From positions 35,762 through 99,761 of the forward strand of contig JBBBWG010002892.1 in NCBI GenBank assembly GCA_037176905.1: a stretch of DNA of 64,000 bases, written 5' to 3'. Below are positions 24,006 through 34,588 of the stretch, in pieces. Position numbers and translations under genes: made by a program. Each line of letters opens with the position of its first letter. Within the stretch, counting starts at the first letter, position 1. The notes below the pieces were generated by a model. That model did not search any database. It saw nothing but the letters and a program-made list of their open reading frames with translations, and was not told where the DNA came from. Source of the DNA: Azolla pinnata. Lineage: Eukaryota; Streptophyta; Polypodiopsida; Salviniales; Salviniaceae.

Positions 24006-25473
24006 CATATAGTTGGATGACGCTCTCATCTGGCTTGGTTTTAGCGTTGAACAACTTCGTTGCGCTATTAGGTTCAAGAAAGGCTTAAAAAACAGTGGGA
24101 AAATGGCCTGAATTCGGGTCTATTCAAAAGCTTAGATTCGTTCGTCTGAAGATCAATTCGATGACCTCAAGCAGCAAGTTCTTGATCATTGAGCGGGTTT
24201 TCTTTTCTTTTTCTCTCTCTCTCTCTCTCATGTAGGAATCCGGATATCATTGGAGGCGAGTGGATTCTAGCCTCAATGGAACAAATCGAAGCCGCAATGA
24301 CAAATTCTTCCTCGACATTGAAAAAGAAGCAGCTTGGAATGCACATANNNNNNNNNNNNNNNNNNNNNNNNNNNNNNNNNNNNNNNNNNNNNNNNNNNNN
24401 NNNNNNNNNNNNNNNNNNNNNNNNNNNNNNNNNNNNNNNNNNNNNNNATATCATATCGCAACACACTTTCATATCGAAAAGCCGATGATCATCCCATCTT
24501 AGGGCAGCTGGCATTCAAAAGCAGCTCTTGAACAATATCTTAAAAACAAGTACATCCTTTGGCCTGTAAAAAACACTTAACATCATCAATCACATCAAGG
24601 AATCTCGATTGATGACGACAAACCGGAATAATCGCCTTTGTTTGTATATGCAGCATTTAGCACAAGGTAACGATCTCGAGTTTTTACTGCTATATATATA
24701 TTATGACACAAATCAATGCGAAACCAAACAATTTAGAACTAATACGGCTAATCACTAATTTAGGATATCCATATGTGTTGTAACCACAACTTATATAGAT
24801 ACGAAAGCACCATCACCACTTTAAGACTCTATAAAGCATATTGCTGCTACTTTTAGGAGTAAAGTATATTGCTACTATTAACATCTATAACAAGCTGTAA
24901 TCACTTTGAAACACTGGTTAAGGAGCGATGGGATTTGGTTCAATCTCATACTCTAGCATTCTACAATCTGATCATTACTGCAAGCAAAATGCTGCCATTC
25001 TTAGAACAAAAAGATAGAAGAGAGCATCTCAAGAAATCAAAGCAAACATGAAAATGAAAGACCATTTGGAAAACACCATCTTCTCTGTTTTGAGAATATA
25101 ATCTACCAGACAAGCCAGATCTGAGCGCTGCCATTTTATCTGAAACTCAAGGTCATGGTCCTTCTTCTTCTTCTTCTTCTCTCTATATATAGTTCATGAA
25201 TGATTCTTGCTCATTACTGCGAACAACCCGTGTTCGCAAATCTCATGCTGCAATTCATTGTATATGTGAATGTAAATATATATATATATATGAATGTATG
25301 TATGTATATTTACATGCTGGGTGGTAGACAGCCAGAACACAAAGGCAATCATTCCTTCCTCATAAGATACAAATAAAATGCATTGCCAGGCACAACAATC
25401 CGGTAAGTGAAGCCGATGGAAACAAGCCCAAGCCGCAAAAATGGAAGAGAAGAATCTGTTGGATTTCGTTAGT
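24006..25473. other. Intergenic region with a 100-N gap (24348-24447)
   Basis: This stretch lies between the NUDT3 upstream minisatellite and the MSL stop codon. It contains a CT run (about 24211-24230), the run of exactly 100 Ns, and AT microsatellites near 25276-25310. No gene is recognised. The part nearest 25474 is probably MSL 3' UTR. Confidence 0.6.
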
Positions 25474-28400
25474 TTATGAGCTCTTCAAGCGCGGGTGTGG
25501 TGGTAGGCTATCATCACAGACAGGCCCTGATGGCAAATGACACAGCCTCACCTCTTGGGGTAGAAGCCCATACCCGATGTCGAGCCCTTGGAGCATCTTC
25601 TTGACATCTAGGATGAGGTCGGACTTGCGGATCTGCCGCTCCAGCTCCTCGTTGTAGTTCAGCGTGTGGTTCAACATGAGCTGCATGTTCATCTTGTTGT
25701 TATCCTCGATGCTCTTCACGAGGAGATGGTGCTCCTGCGCCCAATGGTTCGGCTTGCTTGCGATGTACCTGCGAGAATTAAGAACAGCTTTCAGACGAAT
25801 GGACCGAATTCTGCCCCCTAAAAAACCACAACACCAGGCTTGATTGTATAATCGAATCGAGCGCATGGTTCATGAGAAAACAAAATGCTGTCAGCAGCAG
25901 ATTCTAACGTGACGACAATCAACTTGAATATACTTGACTATTTGGGGTTTGTATCTACCTGTTTGATCATGTGCCAAGCACCCAATGGCACACACTAAGT
26001 GATTCTGAACTTTACCAGTTTTAAAAGCCCCCCAAATAGGCACCACATGTAAACAAAAATGATTTCGAACACCTACTTGACAATTGCATTACATTGCCAA
26101 ACATTCAAATAAGAAAGGTCTGCCCGTTCCTTACTTTGAGATCTTCTCTTTCAGCTGGGAAATCTTCTCGGACGGTGTGCTGGCGTCGATGGAGAACTCG
26201 AAGCAATCCCCTGTATCAGGTGTCCTGGAATAGTTGAAGATGTATTTGGTTGCTAGGATGGAGTTAGGGTACCACACTTTCTCTCCATTCCCTTTCATGA
26301 AGATGGTAGACAGGATGTTCATTTCCTCCACCACAAGCTACAAAAGAAAGACATGGCATGAGCAAACACACAAGGAAGAGAAACCATCAATGAAATATGC
26401 ACATGCATACATTCAACACACATGTATGGGGAAGAAAATCATCACTGAAATGTCTTGATGAAGAGATTGATGGCATTATCTGTTTTCATTCTTCTACCTG
26501 GTTCCCATCCACTACGCATCTGTCCCCCACGTCGAACGGATGCATCACGAAGAGGAAGACTATGGCCTCGAACACCGTCTTGCAAGTGTTGCCGAAGATG
26601 AAGACGACGAGCACGAGCTGCGAGGAGATGAGGAGCAGGAGGTGGGTAGTGGTGAGCTCCAAGATCAACATGGCTATGATGATTATCACCACCACCACCA
26701 CCACATCCACGATCCTATGCAGCTTCTTCACTGCTGTCTTGGTATCAGTCAATGACATCGCAAGAGCCCTCCTCTCCCTCACCACATGGACCTGATGCAC
26801 GCAAGCGCAGGTCTCATCAAACCGAGAACAGAAAAAACCCATGGCTTGAATCAGCCCATATCAAAAAGACCTCTCACCGCAAAGCTCTTCACAGCAGCCT
26901 TGGATATCTTCCCGGTCTCGCACGCATGATCGAACAATGGGAACGCCTTCTCCACTTCCTTCGCGCGCATGAACCTCAAGAGATCTTTCTTCTCAATGTA
27001 TCTACCATTCCAGAATGATATATTGTTAGTCTCCATAGACTCGAAAGACCAATAAAACCACCACCACCACCACCACCACCACCACCACCACCACCATCAC
27101 CCACCATTCACCATGGTTTGGTTCAAGACTTACCTTGCCCCGGGCATTGCTACGTTCTTGAATATCTTCGCAGCAGCAGCTTTCGCTTGCCACTCGCTTT
27201 GAATCTCCACGTCGTGGGCGTCGTCGTCGCCGCCGCTCGCGGCCGCAGCCGACTCATCGATGATGTGGGCCAAGGTGTAGATTCCCCTGTACCGAACCAG
27301 GTTCACGAGCCGCTTCATGTTCCAAGCCGATATGTTGTTCTGATTCAGCCTTTGCAGGTGATCGATGCTGATGCCTTGATCATCATCTTGGTTCACAAGC
27401 TGTTGGCTCTTGGGCCATAGCATGCCACTTTTCCCAGCCACAGCACCACTTTTTCCATTCGCAGCGATCATACCGCTCTTCGCTCCTCCTTTCCCAGCTG
27501 CCACGAGACCACTCTTATTACCATTGGCGGCAAGCGTACCACCGGCTTTCCCTACCATCAGATTACCAGTTTTCTGCTTCGGGACAAGCCCATTGCCCAA
27601 AATGGATGATGGGACCTTCGCCCCCGCCTTGCGCAGATCGCTGAGCTCCTCAAGGATCCTGTTCTCTTCCTCCATCTCGATCACCGGAGGGCCCGAGAGC
27701 GTCTCCAGCACCCATTGCCCGAACAAAGACTCTCGGATGCGCTCGAAGTAGTTGCTCACATGGAACGACGAGGCCAACGCCTTCACGAGAACGATCTTGA
27801 CAAGCCACAAGACTGCCCCGATGAGGAAACAATACAGCACCTTGCTCACATAAGGCAAGACCTTGCTGTGCGTGGTGCTGCGAGCCTTGGGCCCGAAGAC
27901 GAGCCGCCATGCCAAGATCGCGAAGGAGAACCAGATGCAGTTCTGAACTCCCTTCCGCAATGCGTACACAAAGTAGAGAACCCTCTTCCTCAGCAGGAAA
28001 TTGCGCTCGACGATGATGACAAGGATCCGGATGACCCACCCCGATACGAGCCTGCCGCAGAAGAGCAAGAGCACGAGCAATGCCCATTTCCACAGCGCCA
28101 TGCTCCACAAGGGCCAATGCGCCAAGGTCGGGATCGTCAGGCTGCAGATCAATCCCCCCATGATGATGAAGAATGCGATCCATTGGAGCGCCGAAACGAT
28201 GCTGCATTTGTTCTTCCTCAAGCTATCGGGGACGTCTTCATCCTTGAGAAGGTCTTCCTCGTCCTCGTTCTCCGGCTTACCGCCCATGTATGCGGACTTG
28301 CGCAGCTGCGCCTGAGATCGCAATGCTCCAGAATTGAGCTGATTCGCCGATCTCGCATTGCTGTGCCTCATCTCTCCCTGCGGAGGATCGGCTAATCGAG

Positions 28401-29349
28401 ACCTGGTCTGAGCCCTATGCAGAGACGATCTTTGCTGAAGAGCCTTCCGATTAGGGCCAGAACTATCATCATCATCAACATCATCATCATCGGAGCTGGA
28501 GGAGGAGCAGTGATGGCCTTCATCTTCCGCATGCTTGCCACAACCTACCACATATTTTTCTCCATGGAAGATGGCCTCGCTCGGGCTTCGGCCGATTCCA
28601 GCTCCAGCTACCGCATGGGGCTGCTCCTCCACAAACGACACACTGCGAGCCGATGGCGGCTTCGACATTCCGCTGCCGGCGATGATATGGTCGGGATCGA
28701 GGTTAGGGTTTGCTGCTGCATGTGCAGTGGCGATGGTGGTGGTGGTGGTGGTAGCAGAAGAAGAAATGGCGGCGGCGTTTGGGGCTATGGTGGGAGTAGG
28801 TGGAAGGTTGTCGCTCATGGTGATGTCCATGTCGAGGTCCATCATGTTCATGTCCATGTCGAGGCAGAGCTTACCTGAGGCAGCTTGCTTCTGCAGGAAG
28901 TCGCCGATGAGCTGCGTGGGGGGGTCGAGGGAGGAGACGTCGAAGTCGAAGCTCTGGGGGCGGCGATGACGGGGAGGCCGATTCCTGTTCTTCTTCTCCT
29001 TCATCTCCATCTCCATCTCCTTCTCCATCTCCTTCCCCATCTCCATCTCCTTCTCCATCTCCTTCTCCGACTGCTTCTTCTTCTTCTTCTTGTGGCGGCT
29101 GCTTGTGTCGCCGCTGCCCTGCCGAAGCTCCTCGAGCTTCGGGCCATGGCCGCTGTCGCCGTCTGCTGCCGTCATTGTCATGGCTAGCGGCGGCTCATCC
29201 TCGAGGATGGGCACGACGACGACGTCGCTGTGATGATGATGGTGATGGATGTGGTGGGAGGATCCGCTGTGGAAGGCGCCATGGGGAGCAGAGGGAGGAG
29301 GAGAAGCGCCACCAGCGGGGGGGGGAGGAGGAGCTTGGGCGGTAGCCAT
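25474..29349 (-). CDS. MSL: MscS-like mechanosensitive ion channel (MSL10-type), 5 exons
   Basis: Exons: 27134-29349, 26878-27001, 26498-26791, 26135-26337, 25474-25768; all GT-AG, 3132 nt, 1043 residues. It is the plasma-membrane MSL4-10 type, which opens under membrane tension. The cytosolic N-terminus is long: poly-Pro, six consecutive His, then a Lys/Glu/Met-rich stretch. It contains the family motif RPQSFDFD, then PPTQLIGDFLQKQAASGK and LCLDMDMN. TM1 starts near residue 380. Family landmarks follow: LRKRVLYFVYALRKGVQNC, SSFHVSNYFERIRESLFGQ, ISAWNMKRLV, RERRALAMSLTDTKTAV, then the pore-lining TM6 (ISSQLVLVVFIFGNTCKT) and FVMHPFDVGDRC leading into the MscS beta domain (EEMNILSTIFMKGNGEKVWY). 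The protein is about 300 residues longer than Arabidopsis MSL10, mostly in low-complexity N-terminal and loop parts, including a GKSG/ANGK-rich linker. Confidence 0.95.
27055..27101. repeat. (CCA)n microsatellite in MSL intron 1
   Basis: About 14-15 CCA/CAC trinucleotides in the 132-bp first intron (27002-27133), a GGT tract in the sense direction. Confidence 0.9.
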
Positions 29350-29404
29350 GTCCAGGCGTCGCTCATTACAGGGGAAAACAGACAGAGAGGAAGAGAGAAA
29401 GAGC

Positions 29405-29490
29405 GATGGCGATGGCGATGGCGATGGCGATGGCGAAGAAGAAGAAGAAGAAGAAGAAGAAGAAGACGAAGAAGAAGAAGAAGAAGATTG
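29405..29490 (-). promoter_or_regulatory. GCCATC hexamers and CTT tract in the MSL 5' leader
   Basis: In the sense direction a CTT-rich tract (about 29438-29488) is followed by about five GCCATC hexamers (29405-29434), then about 55 nt to the ATG. A similar GCCATC array abuts the WRNIP1 ATG. Confidence 0.55.
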
Positions 29491-29504
29491 TACTTCAGTT
29501 TGAT

Positions 29505-29935
29505 GTGCGCATGTACGGATGGCATGCGCACATGTACATGCGCCATTTCAAATTGGGGACATCCATTATCGCATACATGCACGCACATACATGTACATTC
29601 ATTGTCGCATACATGCATGCACACACATGCATGCGTGCGTGCATGCATGCCATCGGAAATCCACAGTCGGATGCATGAAATCTAGTTCGCATGCATGCAT
29701 GCGGCCCGGAATCCACCATCGCATGCATGCACGCAGGGCATGCGCGTACATGCGCGCATGCATGCATGCCATCGGAACTCCACCGTCGCATGCACGAGCT
29801 CCACCGTCGCATGCATGCATGCGACTCGGAATCACCGTCGCATACATGCACGCATGCACACACACGCACGCACACGTATCCATGCATGCATGCGATTCGA
29901 AATCCACCGTCGCATACATGGACGCATGCAACACA
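29505..29935 (-). promoter_or_regulatory. Structured CATGCATG array with conserved CCACCGTCGCAT spacer upstream of MSL
   Basis: About 430 bp of CATGCATGC blocks, broken by a recurring spacer close to TCGGAATCCACCGTCGCAT. Spacer copies lie near 29652, 29705, 29771, 29798, 29825 and 29896, with shorter versions near 29567 and 29602. It is therefore a higher-order repeat and not a plain dinucleotide or tetranucleotide tract. It lies 150-590 bp upstream of the MSL start codon and is rich in RY (CATGCA) words. Regulatory function is inferred only. Confidence 0.55.
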
Positions 29936-31582
29936 AAAAAGTTCAGAAAAGGGGAGAGTTATAAAATTAACCTGCTAGAATCATCAAGACATTAGAAATC
30001 GAACGCAACAACTCCCGATCTCTCCGCTGAAAAAGAATTAGCGCCCCGACTGATTCCCCCGCCCGGCGTAACGTTGAATCGATTCCACTCCTAAATCGCT
30101 TCCCACTGATCGGTCCTGATCGATTCCCCTTGAGTGTGTGTAGCCGATCGACGGAGAAAGTTAGTAAGTGTATTCGATCGACGGACAAGTTAGCAAGTCT
30201 AGAAATCTGATTAATCGATCGACGCGTCAATCGATAATTCGAGCAATTTGGAATCCGATCAATCGAGTAATGCATTAATCGATTAATTTGAATTGGTTTG
30301 ATCTTAATTGGGTTCGGCAGTCAATCAATTTACTCGGCGCTGATTTATAATTTCCCATTTTCAGTTTATAAAATTGGTTCGGAATCTGTTTTGTTTTATT
30401 ATTACTTCTCAAAACAAAAAGGGAAAAAAAAAAGGGCAGAAAAGTGCCAAGAAAAAGTGCGCGCGCCGGCCACGTGTCGAGCGCCGATTGGCTCCCCAAC
30501 AGCCCACGTGGCGCCCTCTGCTGAATGAACATTTTTCAGCTGTATTTAGTTGTTTGACCTTCTTCTTCTTCTTCGTCTTCTTCTTCGTCTTCTTCTTCTT
30601 CAATCCTTCTTCCTTCTTCCTTCTTCTTCAATCCTTCTTCCTTCTTCTTCTTCAATCCTTCCTTCTTCCAAACCCTAATCAATGGCGCGCTGCTGCTCTT
30701 TGATCTGAGTGATGTTGCTGCACACGCATTCATTGAGGTCCACCTTTCTCTGAATTCCCGCAAACCAAAACAAGGAAAGAATCACAGGGGGGGGGGGGAG
30801 GTACAAATTACAATCCAGAAACAGGGAATATGTTATGTACCAGCAAAAAAAAGGCCTTCCCCAATTTGGCAACCCATCATCAATCCACCACAGACCGAAA
30901 GCAATCGATGCAAACATGCAAAGGGAGAGAGTCCTGACAGCTCTGGTTTATCTTGGAAGCAAGCAAAGCATATATATATATATATATATACACATCCAAA
31001 ATGAATCAGGCAGGGCGTGGTACGAAAGAAAACAAAGCCATTAGATCAACAATGTGTGGCAATTACAATTGATTACCATACTTAGTGATTCGAGATCCTC
31101 TCCGAAGACAGTAAGCACCCCAGAACGAGGCCAAAATGGTTGTTACATCAATTGAGCCTCGACTTGCCCACTAATTTGAAGGCTTCGAAATAGCATATTT
31201 GAAAAGACCCCCAGCTTTTAAACGGCCCTGCCTTTCCCAAAACATTCTCATTCCTGCATCGTGACCAATGATGCAAACTGGACAGCTTTCGACAACGGTT
31301 GCAACAAACGATTCTCTTTGAATACCGTTACAACAGCACACACGCGGTAAAACAGCCCAACTTTTTTTACATCAAGAGAGAGATATTTCTCATCAAGACA
31401 GCGACCCCCACATTTCAATCTCAAAACTATGAATATGCTTTCATTCCCGGGCAACAACAAACCAAAGTCTCCCAGTACTACAAATTACAAAGCTCGTGGA
31501 AAATTTGCTGTTCAAGTTTGATCCAACCGCAAAAAAATGCTTTCACGGTTTCAACGCAAAAAGGAGAGGCACAGCAACAGAA
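29936..31582. other. Intergenic region between MSL and ribosomal protein P1
   Basis: No complete gene is recognised. GATCGA-rich sequence lies near 30120-30260 and two perfect G-boxes with a CCAAT box at 30471-30510. TTC runs follow at 30560-30665, with an AAACCCTAATCA next to an ATGGCG at 30682 that opens only an eight-codon frame. There is a G run at about 30788-30798 and a TA run at about 30971-30990. The part nearest 31583 is probably the 3' UTR of P1. Confidence 0.5.
30471..30510. promoter_or_regulatory. Pair of perfect G-boxes flanking a CCAAT box
   Basis: CACGTG occurs at 30471-30476 and 30505-30510, 34 bp apart, with ATTGG (reverse CCAAT) at 30487-30491 between them. G-boxes are bound by plant bZIP and bHLH factors. 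A TTC-rich, leader-like tract and a telo-box-like AAACCCTAA follow on the plus strand. This looks like a core promoter, but I could not find the gene it serves; MSL begins 1.1 kb away on the minus strand. Confidence 0.5.
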
Positions 31583-33984
31583 TCAGTCAAACAGGCTGAA
31601 GCCCATGTCTTCATCACTCTCTTCCTTGGGTTCCTCCTGATAATGAAGAAACATCAACATCAGAAGGCATTGAAGTCATCGAACTACTCAGCAAAAACGG
31701 AAAACAAACCATCGATGACGCATATAAAAGCTCTACTTCAGCAAAGAAATTCCCTAGAGCTTATACTTCTAATAGATCCAATCCAAGCTATCTGTGGTGA
31801 TATGCTCCATATTATATATATTTTGAGCCTCACATCTCAAGTATCCTTTTCCTTGGATGAAAGAATTTTTCCTTCTACATGGAATTCTTTTACTCTATAA
31901 TCTAACACACACAACAGGTGAAGTCCTGAAGCATAGAATTTAATAGAGAAGTTAGAAACAAGCAAACCTTTTTCTCTTCCACAGGAGGGGGAGCTTCTGC
32001 ACCACCAGATGATGCCACAGGTGCACCACCACTTACTGCAACAGCACCTCCGCCTCCTCCTGAATAATTAATAACCATCGATATTACAACTATCTAAAAA
32101 TCCAACAATCAATGCAATATGCGTCCATCTGATTGGGGTAAAAAAAACCCTTCATTCAGGCTTACATTAATGCATTTTACATGGTTTCTCATGTTCACGG
32201 ACGGTACTACATTCTCTTACATAAAACACCTACCCTATCAACCGTTTCAATTGGACATAACTGAGCTACACTTAGTGATAGGAGTACATTCATTATTGCA
32301 TCGACCTAGTGGTCAGTAATCAATCTGGAAAACATAGCATAACAATGACAAAGCTTCAATAATTGTACTTCTGACACTTTTTCCAATCACGCACTAGGGC
32401 CTAGTAAAAGTTACAATGTGAGGCACTGACTAACCAAGAGGTGGGTTCAAACTTCAAAGTAAACAAGAAGGGGTATAGTCGAGGTATACCAGAGCCAACA
32501 TTTGTGATGAGGTCCTCTACACTACGCTTCTCGAGGAGCTTTGCAAACAGAGCAGGCCAGTAAGACTCCACTTCCACATTGGCAGCCTTCACAAGGGTTG
32601 ATATTTTCTCTGCCTGCAAAAATGATCAGGGTGAGAAACAAGATTAAGAATACAAAATCCTGTTGATCTACAAATTTGCTCTTTCCATTGGATGATGCAC
32701 ACTCAGAACTAGAAATGCAAAGACAGAATTATATCAGAACTTCAGACGATCTTTGCATGAATAAGACTTGCAATGCTAAACCTAAGAAAAAAATCTCAAG
32801 GGGCATTAACAATATATCCACATATAGAAACGGAAAAATCTTGCCGTGAGTGACACTTAAGAACTAGCAAAAACAGGCTCATTTCATCCAAATAAACACT
32901 CGTTGGGAGAGGAGCCTACTTGCTGCAGGAAAAACCGAATCTAATGAGTTGGGATACATGTACATGTCACAATTGCAATGCAGAAACAATACTTCAAGGG
33001 CAAAAAAAGATTATTTTATGTAGCAGGGGAGATTCAGAATTCACAAGTCAACCAAGCTTCAGTGAAATTAAACACGAAGTCATCCCAATGATACTTCAAA
33101 AACCATAAAAGCAATAAATGTAACTCGCTTATTGCTTAAAAGTCTGCTCGATATTTAACGATTCTTAAAACCATAAATGTGAGAACCATAAACTCGATGT
33201 ATTTTACAATTCTTAAAAAATTCACTTCAGAAACAAAGAGAACGATCGATGAAAACGGCCAATGGCATGTCAGATTAACACTCCTCTCATCTATATCACC
33301 GAATGTCACTGAACAGATGTTCTAGACTATCAGAATTGTTAGTCTGTCATTGTTTGAGTCCACCGAGTTCTTTCGTGCAGGATCTTGAGTGTCTTTTCCT
33401 CCGTGATTCGAAATCCGGACTTGGGCAAGAGGTATTGAAGCATTTCATCGAGAATTGCGGGCTTTATTTCACGTCATAACTTGAAGGTCGGTGATTCTGT
33501 CATGGACAATATCCGTTCAACATGCTAATCCAGAAAAGGGTTCCCAGTACACAGAGCCTGCAAATACTGATTATCGTGGTCCATGGACTTCTCAAAGCTT
33601 GCTTTCTCGGAATTCATTATGTGAAAAGAATCATGTTTCTGAAATAAAACAGATGATTTTTCGGAGCAACATCATCCCTTGCTGAAGCCGTGCCATACAC
33701 AGCAATGCAAAAAACAGAGCAGAACCAACCCAGGAGCGCAGAAAGCACGAGCAAAATGAAGAGAATCAGAAATGACGGGAACAAGTTGAGATGGTAAGGG
33801 GGGGGATCAAGAGGATGGGGAGAGAATGCTGAAGCCGGTATAGCGCGAAACAAGAACAGATATCACGGGTTTGGCAAAACAGGGAGGAATCTCGTCGCAA
33901 AAACGAGACACGTACCGTGATTTTGATGCCATCATCGTGAAGGATGAGGGCAGCATAGGTGCAGGCGAGCTCGCTGATCGACAT
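31583..33984 (-). CDS. RPP1: 60S acidic ribosomal protein P1, 4 exons
   Basis: Exons: 33916-33984, 32490-32613, 31968-32059, 31583-31636; all GT-AG, 339 nt, 112 residues, the normal size for eukaryotic P1. P1 pairs with P2 on P0 to form the flexible lateral stalk of the large ribosomal subunit, which recruits translation factors. The N-terminus is [20 protein letters not shown], followed by the dimerisation helices ([35 protein letters not shown]). An Ala/Gly/Pro hinge follows, then the acidic end [13 protein letters not shown], in which the phosphorylatable Ser and the GFSLFD end are the stalk hallmark. The gene is divergent from the PPR gene, with about 600 bp between the start codons. Confidence 0.97.
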
Positions 33985-34216
33985 GGTCGGTGACCTTCTC
34001 CGCCTCCTCCCCTGCTCTGCGAGCTTGGCTTTGTCGGAGCAAAACACAAAAAGCATGGAAAAGACCTAGAATCTGGTTTCACACTTGTCCGGACAGATCC
34101 TTCTCTGACTGTGTTTGACAAAGATGAAAATTACCAAGAAAAGGTCCCAGCCCCCCAATCTCTGTAGAGTTTGCTGAATTTTCTTGGGCAAAAAAGAATC
34201 TATAATCTCAGCAGTT

Positions 34217-34552
34217 TGATTTGAGGAAAGCTTCCAAGACGTTCAAATGCAGGCAAAACTGTTTTCATTTGAGGAAGGCTTCGAAAACTTTCAAATGCAG
34301 GCAAAAATGTTTTTTTTTTCACTTGGGGAAAGCTTCAAAAACTTTCAAATGTAAGCAAAAATTTGGCAGCAGTTTGACCTTGAGGAAAGCTTCAAATACT
34401 TTCAAAATGTAGGCAGAAATCCGGTAGCAGTTTGATTGGAGGAAAGCTTCAAGAACTTTCAAATGTAGGCCAAAATCTAGCAGCAGTTTGATACCGAGGG
34501 AAAGCTGCAAAATAACTTCAAGGTGGGCAAAAAATCTGATAGCAGCTTCATA
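34217..34552. repeat. Six-copy ~55-bp tandem repeat in the P1/PPR intergenic region
   Basis: The unit contains GAGGAAAGCTTCAAAAACTT, then TCAAATGTAGGCAAAAAT and (in most copies) GCAGCAGTTTGA. Copies start near 34223, 34271, 34326, 34382, 34439 and 34496 (spacing 48, 55, 56, 57, 57). The last copy runs to within about 40 bp of the PPR start codon, so the array probably forms part of the PPR promoter or leader. Confidence 0.85.
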
Positions 34553-34588
34553 CAGACCAGCTCCAAAATATCTTTGAATGTCTGGGCG

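Noticed and set aside
27650-28395. Long antisense frames opposite MSL exon 1
   Set aside because: Shadows of a GC-rich real coding exon; no family match, and MSL itself is certain.
30675-30917. Minus-strand frame ending RKVDLNECVCSNITQIKEQQ then RAID
   Set aside because: It looks somewhat protein-like and has a possible acceptor before it, but no upstream exon or family could be recognised, so it is not listed as a gene.
34523-34588. 66-nt N-terminal extension of the PPR protein
   Set aside because: It starts with GTG inside a tandem repeat; the first in-frame ATG is at 34589.
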